DNA of 54,314 nt from Allobosea sp. (GCF_030694325.1 NZ_JAUXYO010000354.1:1-54314); one strand, 5' to 3'. Numbered from the stretch's first letter, positions 11,856 to 21,425 are shown. Notes: generated from the letters alone by a model not told the origin. Numbers and translations: made by a program.

Positions 11856-13283
11856 ATGGCTCTGCCCGCTCTCGGCCCGGCGCTTCCGGAAATCATCCTC
11901 GCGATCGGCGCCATCGCCATGGTGCTGGTCGGCGCGATCCGCGGCGAGAGGTCGACACGCCTGCTCGAGGGCGCGGCCCTGGCGCTGTTTGCGCTGGCGC
12001 TCGTCCTGGTCCTGGCTGGCGAGGGCCGGGCGCTGACCTTCAACGGCGGTTTCGTCGTCGACAGCTTCGCCCGCTTCTTCAAGGTGCTGACGCTGCTGGG
12101 GGCCGCCGCGGCCATCCTGCTCTCCTCGGACTCGCTTCGCCGAGACGGTTCGATGCGCTTCGAGTTCCCGATTCTGATCGTCCTGTCGACGGTCGGCATG
12201 ATGATGATGATCTCGGCCAACGACCTCATCAGCCTCTATGTCGGCCTCGAGCTGCAGTCGCTGGCGCTCTATGTCGTCGCCGCCTTCGACCGCGACAACC
12301 CGAAATCGACCGAAGCGGGCCTGAAATACTTCGTCCTCGGCGCGCTCTCCTCGGGCATGCTGCTCTACGGCGCCTCGCTGGTCTATGGCTTCACCGGCAC
12401 GGTCAACTATGCCGGCATCGCCGCGGCGGTTCAGGGCGGCCATCCCGGCATCGGCCTGATCTTCGGCATCGTCTTCATCGCGGCCGGCGTCGCCTTCAAG
12501 ATCTCGGCCGTGCCCTTCCATATGTGGACGCCCGACGTCTATGAGGGCGCACCGACCCCGGTCGCTGCCTTCTTCGCCTCCGCGCCCAAAATGGCGGCGA
12601 TGGCGATGGTCGTGCGCATCTTCGTCGGCGCCTTCCCCGGCGCGCTGCACGAATGGCAGCAGATCGTCATCTTCATCGCCATCGCCTCGATGGCGCTCGG
12701 CGCCTTCGCCGCGATCGGCCAGACCAACATCAAGCGCCTGCTCGCCTACTCCTCGATCGCCAATATGGGCTATGCGCTGGTCGGCCTCGCCGCCGGCACC
12801 GCCAATGGCGTCCAGGGCGTGCTGGTCTACATGGCGATCTATCTGGCGACGACGCTCGGCGCCTTCGCCTGCGTGCTGCTGATGCGCCGCGACGGCAAGC
12901 CGGTCGAGGAGATCGGCGAACTCGCCGGCCTGTCGCGGACCAATCCCTGGATGGCCTTCGCGCTCTCCATGATGATGTTCTCGCTCGCCGGCATTCCGCC
13001 GCTCGCCGGTTTCTGGGCGAAGTTCTACGTCTTCCTCGCCGCCATCGAAGCCAAGCTCTATGTGCTCGCCGTGGTCGGCGTCGTCACCAGCGTCGTCGGC
13101 GCCTATTACTATCTGCGCCTCGTCAAGGTGATCTATTTCGACGACGCCAAGCCCGCCTTCGAGAAGGGTGACTTCGGCGTGCGCGCCGTGCTGCTGGTCT
13201 CGGCGCTCTTCGTGCTGGCGCTCTCGCTGCTGCCGGCCCCGCTGCTGAACTCGGCCGGCGTGGCGGCGAAGTCGCTGTTTTGA
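11856..13283 (+). CDS. nuoN: NADH-quinone oxidoreductase subunit N
   Basis: LYVGLELQSLALYVVAAFDRDN...PFHMWTPDVYEGAPTPVAAFFASAPK. Confidence 0.98.
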   Translation: MALPALGPALPEIILAIGAIAMVLVGAIRGERSTRLLEGAALALFALALVLVLAGEGRALTFNGGFVVDSFARFFKVLTLLGAAAAILLSSDSLRRDGSMRFEFPILIVLSTVGMMMMISANDLISLYVGLELQSLALYVVAAFDRDNPKSTEAGLKYFVLGALSSGMLLYGASLVYGFTGTVNYAGIAAAVQGGHPGIGLIFGIVFIAAGVAFKISAVPFHMWTPDVYEGAPTPVAAFFASAPKMAAMAMVVRIFVGAFPGALHEWQQIVIFIAIASMALGAFAAIGQTNIKRLLAYSSIANMGYALVGLAAGTANGVQGVLVYMAIYLATTLGAFACVLLMRRDGKPVEEIGELAGLSRTNPWMAFALSMMMFSLAGIPPLAGFWAKFYVFLAAIEAKLYVLAVVGVVTSVVGAYYYLRLVKVIYFDDAKPAFEKGDFGVRAVLLVSALFVLALSLLPAPLLNSAGVAAKSLF

Positions 13284-13320
13284 GGCAGGTCGGCTTATTG
13301 GGGTTCTCTTGAACCGCGAT

Positions 13321-13434
13321 CGTCATCCCGGACAAGCCGCAAAGCGGCGCCGATCCGGGATCCATTCCGGAGCGCTGCCGCGGAAGGGTCCGGAATGGAT
13401 CCCGGGTCTCCGCTTCGCTTCGCCCGGGATGACG
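13321..13434. repeat. palindromic intergenic element, CGTCATCCCGG...CCGGGATGACG type
   Basis: Terminal CGTCATCCCGG at 13321 and CCCGGGATGACG ending 13434; internal GGATCCATTCCGG / CCGGAATGGATCC inverted repeat. Confidence 0.9.
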
Positions 13435-13456
13435 GTGAGGTTGTCGGACCTGTCCA

Positions 13457-14233
13457 ATGCTCGGTGAGGCCGCCCGTGCCGCCGGCTACCGGCTGATCGT
13501 CCGCGACGAGGTCGGCTCGACCATGGAGGAGGCGCGTCGCGCGCTCCAGCAGGGCGACCCCGGCCAGCTCTGGATCGTGGCGCGCAGCCAGAATGCCGGG
13601 CGCGGCCGCCATGGCCGGCAATGGACCTCTCCGCCGGGCAATCTCTATGCGAGCCTGCTTCTGGTGGACCCTTGCGAGCCGGCGCTGGCGCCGCAGCTCG
13701 GCTTCGTCGCGGGGCTCGCCCTGCACGATGCCGCCGCGCAGGTGACGGGCCTGGCGGCGCCGCGGCTGGCGCTGAAATGGCCGAACGATCTCCTGATCGA
13801 CGGCGCCAAATGTTCCGGCCTGCTGCTCGAGGGCGAGAGCGGGGCAGGGCGCTTCGCCGTCATCGCCGGCCTCGGCGTCAACATCGCCTCCTGCGCGCAA
13901 GGCACGCCCTATCCGGCGAGCTTCCTGCGCGCCCATGCGCCGGGTGTCACCATCGAGGCGACGCTGGCGGCACTGGCCGAGGCCTTCGCGCAGCGCTTCT
14001 CGATCTGGCGTCAGCCGGGCGGCTTCGGCCCCATTCGCGAGGCCTGGCTGGAGCGGGCCGCGTTCCTGGGCGAGACCATCACCATCCGCCCGCCCTCGGG
14101 GGCCGTCACCGGTGTCTTCTCCGGCCTCGACGCGAGCGGCCGGCTGCTGCTCGAAACGCCGGACGGGATTCGCGCCTTCGATGCGGGCGATCTCTTCTTC
14201 GGCGCCGCCATCCCCGCGGACGCGCCGCGCTGA
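13457..14233 (+). CDS. birA: biotin--[acetyl-CoA-carboxylase] ligase
   Basis: QNAGRGRHGRQWTSPPGNLYASLLL, LKWPNDLLIDGAKCSGLLLEG. Confidence 0.95.
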   Translation: MLGEAARAAGYRLIVRDEVGSTMEEARRALQQGDPGQLWIVARSQNAGRGRHGRQWTSPPGNLYASLLLVDPCEPALAPQLGFVAGLALHDAAAQVTGLAAPRLALKWPNDLLIDGAKCSGLLLEGESGAGRFAVIAGLGVNIASCAQGTPYPASFLRAHAPGVTIEATLAALAEAFAQRFSIWRQPGGFGPIREAWLERAAFLGETITIRPPSGAVTGVFSGLDASGRLLLETPDGIRAFDAGDLFFGAAIPADAPR

Positions 14234-14352
14234 CGGCGGCGTCCGCTCCGTCGGATGGGTGACGCCGCGCCGCTATGGAGCCCTGCGGCGCCGCGTGTTA
14301 GGGCTCCCGCACCATCCCGGCGCCGCCGGCTGTCGATCAGTCAGGATTTTTC

Positions 14353-16023
14353 GTGACCCGTTCCAAAGACCAGCTCGTTTTCGTTCCTCTCGGTGGCCTC
14401 GGCGAGATCGGCATGAATGCCGCTCTCTACGGCTATGGGCCTGAGGGCAGGCGGAAATGGATCCTCGTCGATTGCGGCCTGTCCTTTGCCGGCCCGGAGG
14501 TTCCGGGCGTCGACATCGTGCTGCCGGACCTGCGCTACATCATCGAGGAGCGGGCGAACCTGCTCGGCATCGTGATCACCCATGCCCATGAGGACCATAT
14601 CGGCGCGCTCGCCGCGCTGTGGCCGTCTCTGCGTGCCCCGGTCTACTGTACGCAGTTCGCCGCCGGGCTCCTCGCCACGCGCCGCCTCTCGGAGCCGGGC
14701 GCCCCCAAGGTGCCGATGCACACCGTCGCCCAGGGCGGCCGCATTACGCTGGGCCCCTTCGACATCGAATTCGTGCCCGTGGCGCATTCGATTCCCGAAT
14801 CGAACGCGCTCGCGATCCGCACCCCTGTGGGCCTCGTCGTCCATACCGGCGACTGGAAGATCGACGTGACGCCCCAGGTCGGCCTGCCGACCGACGAGAA
14901 GCGCCTGCGCGAGCTCGGCGAAGAGGGCGTATTGGCCCTGGTCTGCGACTCGACCAATGTCATGCGCGACGGCACCTCGCCGAGCGAGGCTGACGTCGCC
15001 GCCAAGATCAAGGAGCTGGTGCACTCGGCCACCGGTCGCGTCGCCGTCACCACCTTCGCCTCCAACGTCGCCCGCTTACGCGCGGTGGCGGAAGCGGCGA
15101 TGGCCGACCAGCGCGAGGTCGTCGTCGTCGGCCGCGCCATGGACCGCGTCATCGATGTCGCCCGCGAATGCGGCTATCTCGACGGGATTCCGGCCTTCCG
15201 CTCGGCCGACACCTATGGCTACCTGCCGCGCGACAAGGTCGTCTGCCTGCTGACCGGCAGCCAGGGCGAGCCGCGCGCCGCGCTCTCCCGCATCGCCTCC
15301 GACGACCACCCCGAGATCGCGCTCTCGCCCGGCGACCGGGTGATCTTCTCCTCGCGCACGATTCCCGGCAACGAGAAGGCGGTCGGCGCGATCCAGAACG
15401 CGCTCGCGCGCGACAACATCGAGATCATCACCGACCGGACCCATCTGGTCCATGTCTCCGGCCATCCGCGCCGCGAGGAAATGGCCAGGCTCTATGGCTG
15501 GCTGAAGCCGAAGATCGTGATTCCCGCCCATGGCGAGGACCTCCACCTCTCGGAGCACGCGACCTTCGCGCGCGGGCTCGGCGTCAAGATCGTGGTGCGC
15601 GCCGGCAATGGCGACGTCGTCGCGATCACCCCCGAGGGCGCCAGCAAGATCGACGAGGTCACCCACGGCCGGCTCTACCAGGATGGCGATCTCCTGGTGA
15701 ACGCGCTGGAGAAGACGATTCCTGAGCGTCGCCGCCTGTCCTTCGTCGGCATGATCTCGGTCGCCGTCGCCATCGACGAGAAAGGCGGGCTCGCCGGCGA
15801 TCCGGAGATCGCCGTGCTCGGCCTGCCGCCCTATACGCGCGACGGCACGGGCTTCGACGAATACGTCGCCGATGCCGTGTCCGAACTGATCGACGGCATT
15901 CCCAAGGCTCGTCGCCGCGACCCGGAAGCGCTGCGCAATGCGCTGGAGCGCGGCCTGCGCAGCGCCGTCAATGAGGAGTGGGGCAAGAAGCCGCTGGTGC
16001 ATGCGCTGGTGATCGAGGTTTAA
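14353..16023 (+). CDS. rnj: ribonuclease J family (GTG start)
   Basis: GGLGEIGMNAALYGYG, THAHEDHIGAL beta-lactamase-fold motif, beta-CASP region TGSQGEPRAALSRIA. Confidence 0.95.
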   Translation: MTRSKDQLVFVPLGGLGEIGMNAALYGYGPEGRRKWILVDCGLSFAGPEVPGVDIVLPDLRYIIEERANLLGIVITHAHEDHIGALAALWPSLRAPVYCTQFAAGLLATRRLSEPGAPKVPMHTVAQGGRITLGPFDIEFVPVAHSIPESNALAIRTPVGLVVHTGDWKIDVTPQVGLPTDEKRLRELGEEGVLALVCDSTNVMRDGTSPSEADVAAKIKELVHSATGRVAVTTFASNVARLRAVAEAAMADQREVVVVGRAMDRVIDVARECGYLDGIPAFRSADTYGYLPRDKVVCLLTGSQGEPRAALSRIASDDHPEIALSPGDRVIFSSRTIPGNEKAVGAIQNALARDNIEIITDRTHLVHVSGHPRREEMARLYGWLKPKIVIPAHGEDLHLSEHATFARGLGVKIVVRAGNGDVVAITPEGASKIDEVTHGRLYQDGDLLVNALEKTIPERRRLSFVGMISVAVAIDEKGGLAGDPEIAVLGLPPYTRDGTGFDEYVADAVSELIDGIPKARRRDPEALRNALERGLRSAVNEEWGKKPLVHALVIEV

Positions 16024-16047
16024 GTGGCGTCCGAAATCCGGGGGCGG

Positions 16048-16097
16048 CGTCATCCCGGGACGAAGCTGCGCCGCTTCGCGGCTTGTCCAGGATGACG
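16048..16097. repeat. single-hairpin palindromic element, CGTCATCCCGGG...CCAGGATGACG type
   Basis: CGTCATCCCGGGACGAAGCTGCGCCGCTTCGCGGCTTGTCCAGGATGACG. Confidence 0.85.
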
Positions 16098-16145
16098 GGT
16101 GTTTCCGAACCGAAGCCTGATCTGCGAGGAGTGGAGCAAGACATC

Positions 16146-16550
16146 ATGATCGGACGCCTCAACCACGTCGCCATCGCCGTGAAGGATCTCGCGGCCGCGA
16201 CCGCGCTCTATCGCGACACGCTCGGTGCCCGCGTCTCGCAGCCGCTGCCGCAGCCGGAGCACGGCGTCACGGTCGTCTTCGTCGAATTGCCGAACACCAA
16301 AATCGAGCTGCTCGAGCCGCTGGGCGCCGATTCCCCGATCATGAAGTTCCTCGAGCGCAACGCCGACGGCGGCATCCACCACATCTGCTACGAGGTCGAG
16401 GACATCCTCGCCGCGCGCGACCGGCTGAAGGCGGCGGGCGCGCGGGTACTGGGCTCGGGCGAGCCGCGCATCGGTGCCCATGGCAAGCCGGTGCTCTTCC
16501 TGCATCCGAAGGACTTCACCGGCACGCTCGTCGAGCTCGAGCAGGCCTGA
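16146..16550 (+). CDS. mce: methylmalonyl-CoA epimerase
   Basis: MIGRLNHVAIAVKDLAAATALYRDTLGARVSQPLPQPEHGVTVVFVELPNTKIELLEPLG; glyoxalase fold. Confidence 0.95.
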   Translation: MIGRLNHVAIAVKDLAAATALYRDTLGARVSQPLPQPEHGVTVVFVELPNTKIELLEPLGADSPIMKFLERNADGGIHHICYEVEDILAARDRLKAAGARVLGSGEPRIGAHGKPVLFLHPKDFTGTLVELEQA

Positions 16551-16554
16551 GGCG

Positions 16555-16968
16555 ATGGACGCATCCGCGATCAGCTTCTTCGGCCAGCCGGAGCCGGGCT
16601 CGGCCCGCCCCTTCAGTGCGGCGACGCGTGCGGGTGGCCTCGTCTTCGTCTCCGGCCATTCGGCGCCGCATGACCCTGCCCGCGGCATCCACCGCGGCGA
16701 GACGCCGGCCGAGGAAGTCCGCAATGCGCTGGCCCATATTTCCGGCATCCTGGCCGAGGCCGGCAGTTCCCTCGCGCAAGTCGTGCAGATGACCATGCTG
16801 ATCACCGACCCGGCGGATTATGCCGCCTGCAACGCCGAATATGTGAAGCACTTCCCCGCCGGCCTGCCGGCGCGCCACACCGCCCGCTTCGGCGTGCCGA
16901 CGCAGGCCCGCGTCGCGTTCGCCTGCATCGCGCTGGCCGAATCGGCCAACAAGGATCCCCAGCCATGA
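16555..16968 (+). CDS. RidA (YjgF/YER057c) family protein
   Basis: AGGLVFVSGHSAPHDPARG...EVRNALAHISGILAEAGSSLAQVVQMTMLITDPADYAACNAEYVKHFPAGLPARHTARFGV. Confidence 0.9.
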   Translation: MDASAISFFGQPEPGSARPFSAATRAGGLVFVSGHSAPHDPARGIHRGETPAEEVRNALAHISGILAEAGSSLAQVVQMTMLITDPADYAACNAEYVKHFPAGLPARHTARFGVPTQARVAFACIALAESANKDPQP

Positions 16969-17195
16969 CGATCGCGAGTGCGCTCGCCGTCTATTTCGTG
17001 ATCTGGTGGACGGTGCTCTTCGCCGTTCTGCCCTTCGGCGTCCGCAGCCAGGTCGAAACGGGGGACGTCGTCGAGGGCACCGAGCCCGGCGCGCCGGCCC
17101 TGCCGGGTCTTCGCCGCAAGGTGGTGATCACCTCGCTGATCGCGGCGGTGGTCTTCGTCTTCGTCTGGTATGGCTGGGCGGCGCTCGACATCTGA
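16965..17195 (+). CDS. DUF1467 family small membrane protein
   Basis: MTIASALAVYFVIWWTVLFAVLPFGVRSQVETGDVVEGTEPGAPALPGLRRKVVITSLIAAVVFVFVWY; ATGA overlap with ridA-like gene. Confidence 0.9.
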   Translation: MTIASALAVYFVIWWTVLFAVLPFGVRSQVETGDVVEGTEPGAPALPGLRRKVVITSLIAAVVFVFVWYGWAALDI

Positions 17196-17270
17196 GCCGC
17201 CGCAAGCTGCGGCACGCCCTCGCGCGATCGGACATTGGCCGGACATCGGCTCGCCGGACAGCAGACAAAG

Positions 17271-17311
17271 AAAAAGGCAAGGCCGGTGCCTTGCCTTCTT
17301 AGTCTGTTTTT
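17271..17311 (+). terminator. intrinsic terminator-like hairpin downstream of DUF1467 gene
   Basis: AAGGCAAGGC-CGGT-GCCTTGCCTT perfect 10-bp stem (17274-17297), A-tract on 5' side and CTGTTTTT downstream. Confidence 0.75.
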
Positions 17312-17624
17312 ACCGCAGTAACGGCACACATCTGTTCGCGTGCGACTCGTATACTGAACGGGCGTTTGTCCTCCCGAGACCTGGTCCGCGGCGCTTCGAT
17401 CAACAAAGCGTGTCCAGCAAGGGTTTGATAACCGATTGCCACACGTCTGTCATCACTTTGAGCAGGTCCAGCCTCAACTTTTTGCAAAATTATTCTCCGC
17501 TGCACTTGTGCGGTGCAACATCGTGCGATTCGTCGTCCTGCGGCGCCTTGTTCCGGCCAAAGGATGCCGCTACGACGCCCGCGACGACACGCCCGCCGGC
17601 ATCTCGGCGGCCAAGGAGACGATC

Positions 17625-18179
17625 ATGCTGCGCCACTCGCTCGCCACTCTCGCTCTTTTCGCCTGCCTCGGCCTTGCGACCGCGCCGGCCCGCGCTCAGG
17701 CGCCCGATCCCGCCAACACGCTGATCCTCGAGACCAAGGACGGGCCGGTGACGATCCGCCTGCGGCCGGACCTCGCGCCCAGGCATGTCGAGCAGATCAA
17801 GACGCTGACCAAGCGCGGCTTCTATGACGGCATCGTCTTCCACCGTGTCATCGACGGCTTCATGGCGCAGACCGGCGACCCGACGGGCACCGGCACCGGC
17901 AGCTCCGACCTGCCCAATATCAAGGCCGAGTTCACGCCCACCCCCTACAAGGTCGGCTCGGTCGGCATGGCGCGTTCGCAGTCGCCCGACTCGGCGAATT
18001 CGCAGTTCTTCATCTGCTATGAGGGCTGCGGCTCGCTGACCGGCCAGTACACGCTCTTCGGCGAGGTCGTCTCGGGCATGGAGGCCGTCCGCAAGATCAA
18101 GAAGGGCGCCGCCGGCAGCGGCATGGTCACCGGCCCCGACAAGATCATCCGCATGCGGCTTCAGTCCGACGCGAAGTAA
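17625..18179 (+). CDS. ppiA: cyclophilin-type peptidyl-prolyl isomerase with signal peptide
   Basis: MLRHSLATLALFACLGLATAPARAQA signal; [36 protein letters not shown]. Confidence 0.93.
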   Translation: MLRHSLATLALFACLGLATAPARAQAPDPANTLILETKDGPVTIRLRPDLAPRHVEQIKTLTKRGFYDGIVFHRVIDGFMAQTGDPTGTGTGSSDLPNIKAEFTPTPYKVGSVGMARSQSPDSANSQFFICYEGCGSLTGQYTLFGEVVSGMEAVRKIKKGAAGSGMVTGPDKIIRMRLQSDAK

Positions 18180-18183
18180 GCCG

Positions 18184-18849
18184 ATGGCGGGCAGGGCGCG
18201 GCGCGCCCTGAACGGCCTGTTCTTCTGCGCGCTGTCCGCCGTCACGGTGGGCGCGGCTGCGGCGCAGGGAACGACCGATCTGGGCCTGCCGCCGGCATCC
18301 GGATCGCAGAACCCGGTCCTCCCGCCGCCCTCGGGCTCCCAGAACCCCGTCCTGCCGCCTGCGTCGGGCCAACGTTACGCGCCCGGCGTCGGCGGCCGCT
18401 TCGGCGGCGACGCCGACCTGCCGGGCGCCGCGACACGGCCGATCCCGCCGGCGCCACGCACGGGCAGCGGCGAGATCGGCGTGGTCGGCACGGTCGAGCC
18501 GGCGACGAAGACGCCCGACGGCGGCGCGCTCGACAGCCTCGCCGACATCGCTCCTGCGCTGCGCCGCTGCTGGACGCCACCGGCGATGGACGGTCCGGCG
18601 AGCGGCGCGATGGCGACCGTGCGCTTCAGCCTGCGCCGCGACGGCTCGCTCTTCGGTGAGCCGCGCGTGACCTGGCAGACGCGGCAATCCGAGCCCGATC
18701 TGCGCCGCCGCTTCACCGACTCCGTCGTCGCAGCCGTTCGCAGCTGCACACCTATGAGGTTGTCGCCGCAGCTTGGAGCCGCTATCGCGGGGCGACCCTT
18801 GTCCATCCGCTTCCACGGCCGCGCGCCGTCCAATGAAAGGCCGATCTGA
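18184..18849 (+). CDS. exported Pro-rich protein with TolA/TonB C-terminal-like domain
   Basis: Signal peptide, LPPASGSQNP repeats, C-term LRRCWTPPAMDGPASGAMATVRFSLRRDGSLFGEPRV...SIRF. Confidence 0.75.
   Translation: MAGRARRALNGLFFCALSAVTVGAAAAQGTTDLGLPPASGSQNPVLPPPSGSQNPVLPPASGQRYAPGVGGRFGGDADLPGAATRPIPPAPRTGSGEIGVVGTVEPATKTPDGGALDSLADIAPALRRCWTPPAMDGPASGAMATVRFSLRRDGSLFGEPRVTWQTRQSEPDLRRRFTDSVVAAVRSCTPMRLSPQLGAAIAGRPLSIRFHGRAPSNERPI
18286..18369 (+). repeat. in-frame tandem repeat (LPPASGSQNPV)x2.5
   Basis: Protein LPPASGSQNP-VLPPPSGSQNP-VLPPASGQ. Confidence 0.85.
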
Positions 18850-19319
18850 TGTCGCTCGATCCCGAGAACACCCTCGTCATGGAAACCACCAAGGGCAAGG
18901 TGGTGATCAAGCTGCGCCCCGACCTCGCGCCCAAGCATGTCGAGCGCATCAAGCTGCTCGCCCGCGAGGGATTCTATGACGGCATCGTCTTCCACCGCGT
19001 CATCGACGGCTTCATGGCCCAGGTCGGCTGCCCGCATGGCACCGGCACCGGCGGCTCGAAGCACCCGGACCTCGCGCAGGAGTTCAACGCCGAGCCGCAT
19101 GTCCGTGGCATCTGCTCGATGGCCCGCGCCCAGAACCCGAACTCGGCCAACAGCCAGTTCTTCATCGTCTTCGAGGATGCCCGCTTCCTCGACAAGCAGT
19201 ACACGGTCTGGGGCCAGGTCGTGGAAGGCATGGAGAATGTCGACAACATCAAGCGCGGCGAGCCCGTGCGCGATCCCGACTCCATCGTCTCGCTGAAGGT
19301 CATGGCCGACGCGGCCTGA
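18849..19319 (+). CDS. ppiB: cytoplasmic cyclophilin-type peptidyl-prolyl isomerase
   Basis: [39 protein letters not shown]; no signal peptide. Confidence 0.94.
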   Translation: MSLDPENTLVMETTKGKVVIKLRPDLAPKHVERIKLLAREGFYDGIVFHRVIDGFMAQVGCPHGTGTGGSKHPDLAQEFNAEPHVRGICSMARAQNPNSANSQFFIVFEDARFLDKQYTVWGQVVEGMENVDNIKRGEPVRDPDSIVSLKVMADAA

Positions 19320-19326
19320 CGCCACC

Positions 19327-20418
19327 GTGGATGTCGGGCTCTTCGACTTCGACCTGCCCGAAGACCGGATCGCGCTGAGGCCTGTCAGCCCGCGCGATGC
19401 GGCGCGGTTGCTCGTCGTCAGGCCCGATGCCCTGCAGCCCTTCGAGGATCGCGGCATCCGCGATCTCGTCGAGCTGCTGCAACCCGGTGACGCGCTCGTC
19501 CTTAACGACACGCGCGTCATCCCCTCGCGGCTCTATGGCCGCCGCCGGCGGGGCGAGGCCTCCGCCCGCATCGAGATCATGCTGCACAAGCGCGAGGCGG
19601 CCGATCGCTGGCGCGCCTTCGCGCGGCCGGCCAAGAAGCTGGCGCTGGGCGAGACCGTCACCTTCGGCGACGAGGCCGAGAGCAGCGCCTGCGAACTCGG
19701 GCGCCTCCAGGCCGAGATCGTCGCCAAGGCCGAGGGAGGGGAGGTCGAGCTGCGCTTCGCGCTCACCGGGCCGCATCTCGACGAGGCCATCGCCCGCCTC
19801 GGCGAGCTGCCGCTGCCGCCCTATATCGCCGGCAAGCGCGCGACCGATGCTGCCGATGCGCAGGACTACCAGACCATGCACGCCAGCAAGGACGGCGCCG
19901 TCGCGGCGCCGACCGCCGGGCTGCATTTCACGCCGGACCTCGTCGCGGCGCTGGAGGCGAGGGGTGTGACCCGCCACCTCGTCACGCTCCATGTCGGCGC
20001 CGGCACCTTCCTGCCGGTGAAGGCGGAGGATACGGAAGGCCATCGCATGCACGCCGAATGGGGGACGATCGCGCCCGAGACGGCCGCGGCCCTCAACGCC
20101 GTGCGGGCGACAGGCGGGCGCATCATCGCGGTCGGCACCACCTCGCTGCGCCTGCTCGAAAGCGCCACGGGCGAGGATGGCGTCATCCTGCCGTTCTCAG
20201 GCGACACCGCGATCTTCATCACGCCGGGCTACCGCTTCCGCGCGGTCGATCTGCTGCTGACCAATTTCCACCTGCCGCGCTCGACACTCTTCATGCTCGT
20301 CTCCGCCTTCTGCGGCCTGGACGTGATGAAGCGCGCCTATGCGCACGCGATCGCGGGGGGATACCGCTTCTACTCCTATGGTGATGGCAGCTTGCTGCAC
20401 CGTGGGAACCAGCCGTAG
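19327..20418 (+). CDS. queA: tRNA preQ1(34) S-adenosylmethionine ribosyltransferase-isomerase (GTG start)
   Basis: [62 protein letters not shown]. Confidence 0.97.
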   Translation: MDVGLFDFDLPEDRIALRPVSPRDAARLLVVRPDALQPFEDRGIRDLVELLQPGDALVLNDTRVIPSRLYGRRRRGEASARIEIMLHKREAADRWRAFARPAKKLALGETVTFGDEAESSACELGRLQAEIVAKAEGGEVELRFALTGPHLDEAIARLGELPLPPYIAGKRATDAADAQDYQTMHASKDGAVAAPTAGLHFTPDLVAALEARGVTRHLVTLHVGAGTFLPVKAEDTEGHRMHAEWGTIAPETAAALNAVRATGGRIIAVGTTSLRLLESATGEDGVILPFSGDTAIFITPGYRFRAVDLLLTNFHLPRSTLFMLVSAFCGLDVMKRAYAHAIAGGYRFYSYGDGSLLHRGNQP

Positions 20419-20420
20419 CG

Positions 20421-20503
20421 GTCATTGCGAGCGTCAGCGAAGCAATCCAGAGCGGCAGTGCTCGACGTCCCGCTGGATTGCTTCGCTGACGCTCGCAATG
20501 ATG
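20421..20503. repeat. palindromic element, GTCATTGCGAGCGTCAGCGAAGCAATCCAG type
   Basis: 29-bp perfect inverted arms TCATTGCGAGCGTCAGCGAAGCAATCCAG (20422-20450) and CTGGATTGCTTCGCTGACGCTCGCAATGA (20473-20501). Confidence 0.95.
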
Positions 20504-20607
20504 ATGAGCGGGACGCTGCGCTACGCGGTCGAGAAAATCCTGTTCCGGCTCGCCTTCGCCGGGCGGAAATGCTACCGGGCAGCACCACACAGGATATCTG
20601 ACGGACC

Positions 20608-21270
20608 ATGGCCGATATTTTCCGCGAGATCGACGAGGAAGTCCGCCGCGACAAGGCGGCGGAGCTCTGGAAGAAATATGGCTGGCTGATCACAGGCCTG
20701 GCCGTGCTGGCGGTCGCAGCCGTGGCCGGCTGGCAGTTCTGGCTCTATCGCGAGCAGCAGGCCTCGCAGGTGGTCGGCGCCCGTCTCGAAGCGGCCCTGA
20801 AGGCCTCGCGCGACGGCAACGGTTCGGAAGCCGAAACCATCCTTGGCGAACTCGCTGCGAGCGCGCCGGCGGGCTACCGGCAGATCGCCCGCTTCCGCCT
20901 TGCGGCCGAGACGGCCAAGCGCGATGCCGCCGCCGGGGCGGCCGCCTTCGACCAGATCGCCGCGGACGGATCGCTCGGCCAGCTCTACCGGGATCTCGCC
21001 CGGCTGCGGGCCGGCATGCTGCGCGTCGACCTCGTGCCCTATCCGGAGCTGCGGACGGCGCTGGAGCCGCTGGCGACGGCGCAGGGAGCCTGGCGCCATT
21101 CGGCCCGCGAATTCCTCGGCATCGCCGCGCTCAAGGCAAATCTGTTTGACGATGCCGGCCGCTGGTTCGACGCCATCGTGACCGATCCGCAATCGCCCGC
21201 CGTCCTGCGCCAGCGCACCGAGCTCTATCTCGCTCTGGTGCGCGGTGGGCCGGTCGAGACGAAGAACTGA
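20608..21270 (+). CDS. YfgM-like tetratricopeptide membrane-anchored protein
   Basis: MADIFREIDEEVRRDKAAELWKKYGWLITGLAVLAVAAVAGWQFWLYREQQ then TPR-like helices. Confidence 0.88.
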   Translation: MADIFREIDEEVRRDKAAELWKKYGWLITGLAVLAVAAVAGWQFWLYREQQASQVVGARLEAALKASRDGNGSEAETILGELAASAPAGYRQIARFRLAAETAKRDAAAGAAAFDQIAADGSLGQLYRDLARLRAGMLRVDLVPYPELRTALEPLATAQGAWRHSAREFLGIAALKANLFDDAGRWFDAIVTDPQSPAVLRQRTELYLALVRGGPVETKN

Positions 21271-21287
21271 CGCCCGGAAGAACCGAC

Positions 21288-21403
21288 GCCGTCATCCCGG
21301 GCGACCGCAGGGAGACCCGGGATCCATGCCTGAGCCTCTCCATGCTGCGCTCCGGCATGGATCCCGGATCTGCGCCGCTTCGCGGCTCGTCCGGGATGAC
21401 GGC
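21288..21403. repeat. palindromic element, GCCGTCATCCCGG...CCGGGATGACGGC type
   Basis: 13-bp perfect terminal inverted repeat plus internal GGATCCATGCC / GGCATGGATCC. Confidence 0.93.
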
Positions 21404-21425
21404 GTAACAGGATAAGAAAAACCGA

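Noticed and set aside
17196-17624. tRNA gene in the long intergenic region
   Set aside because: No cloverleaf or TTCGANTC-type T-loop found by eye; the hairpin there is a simple terminator-like stem
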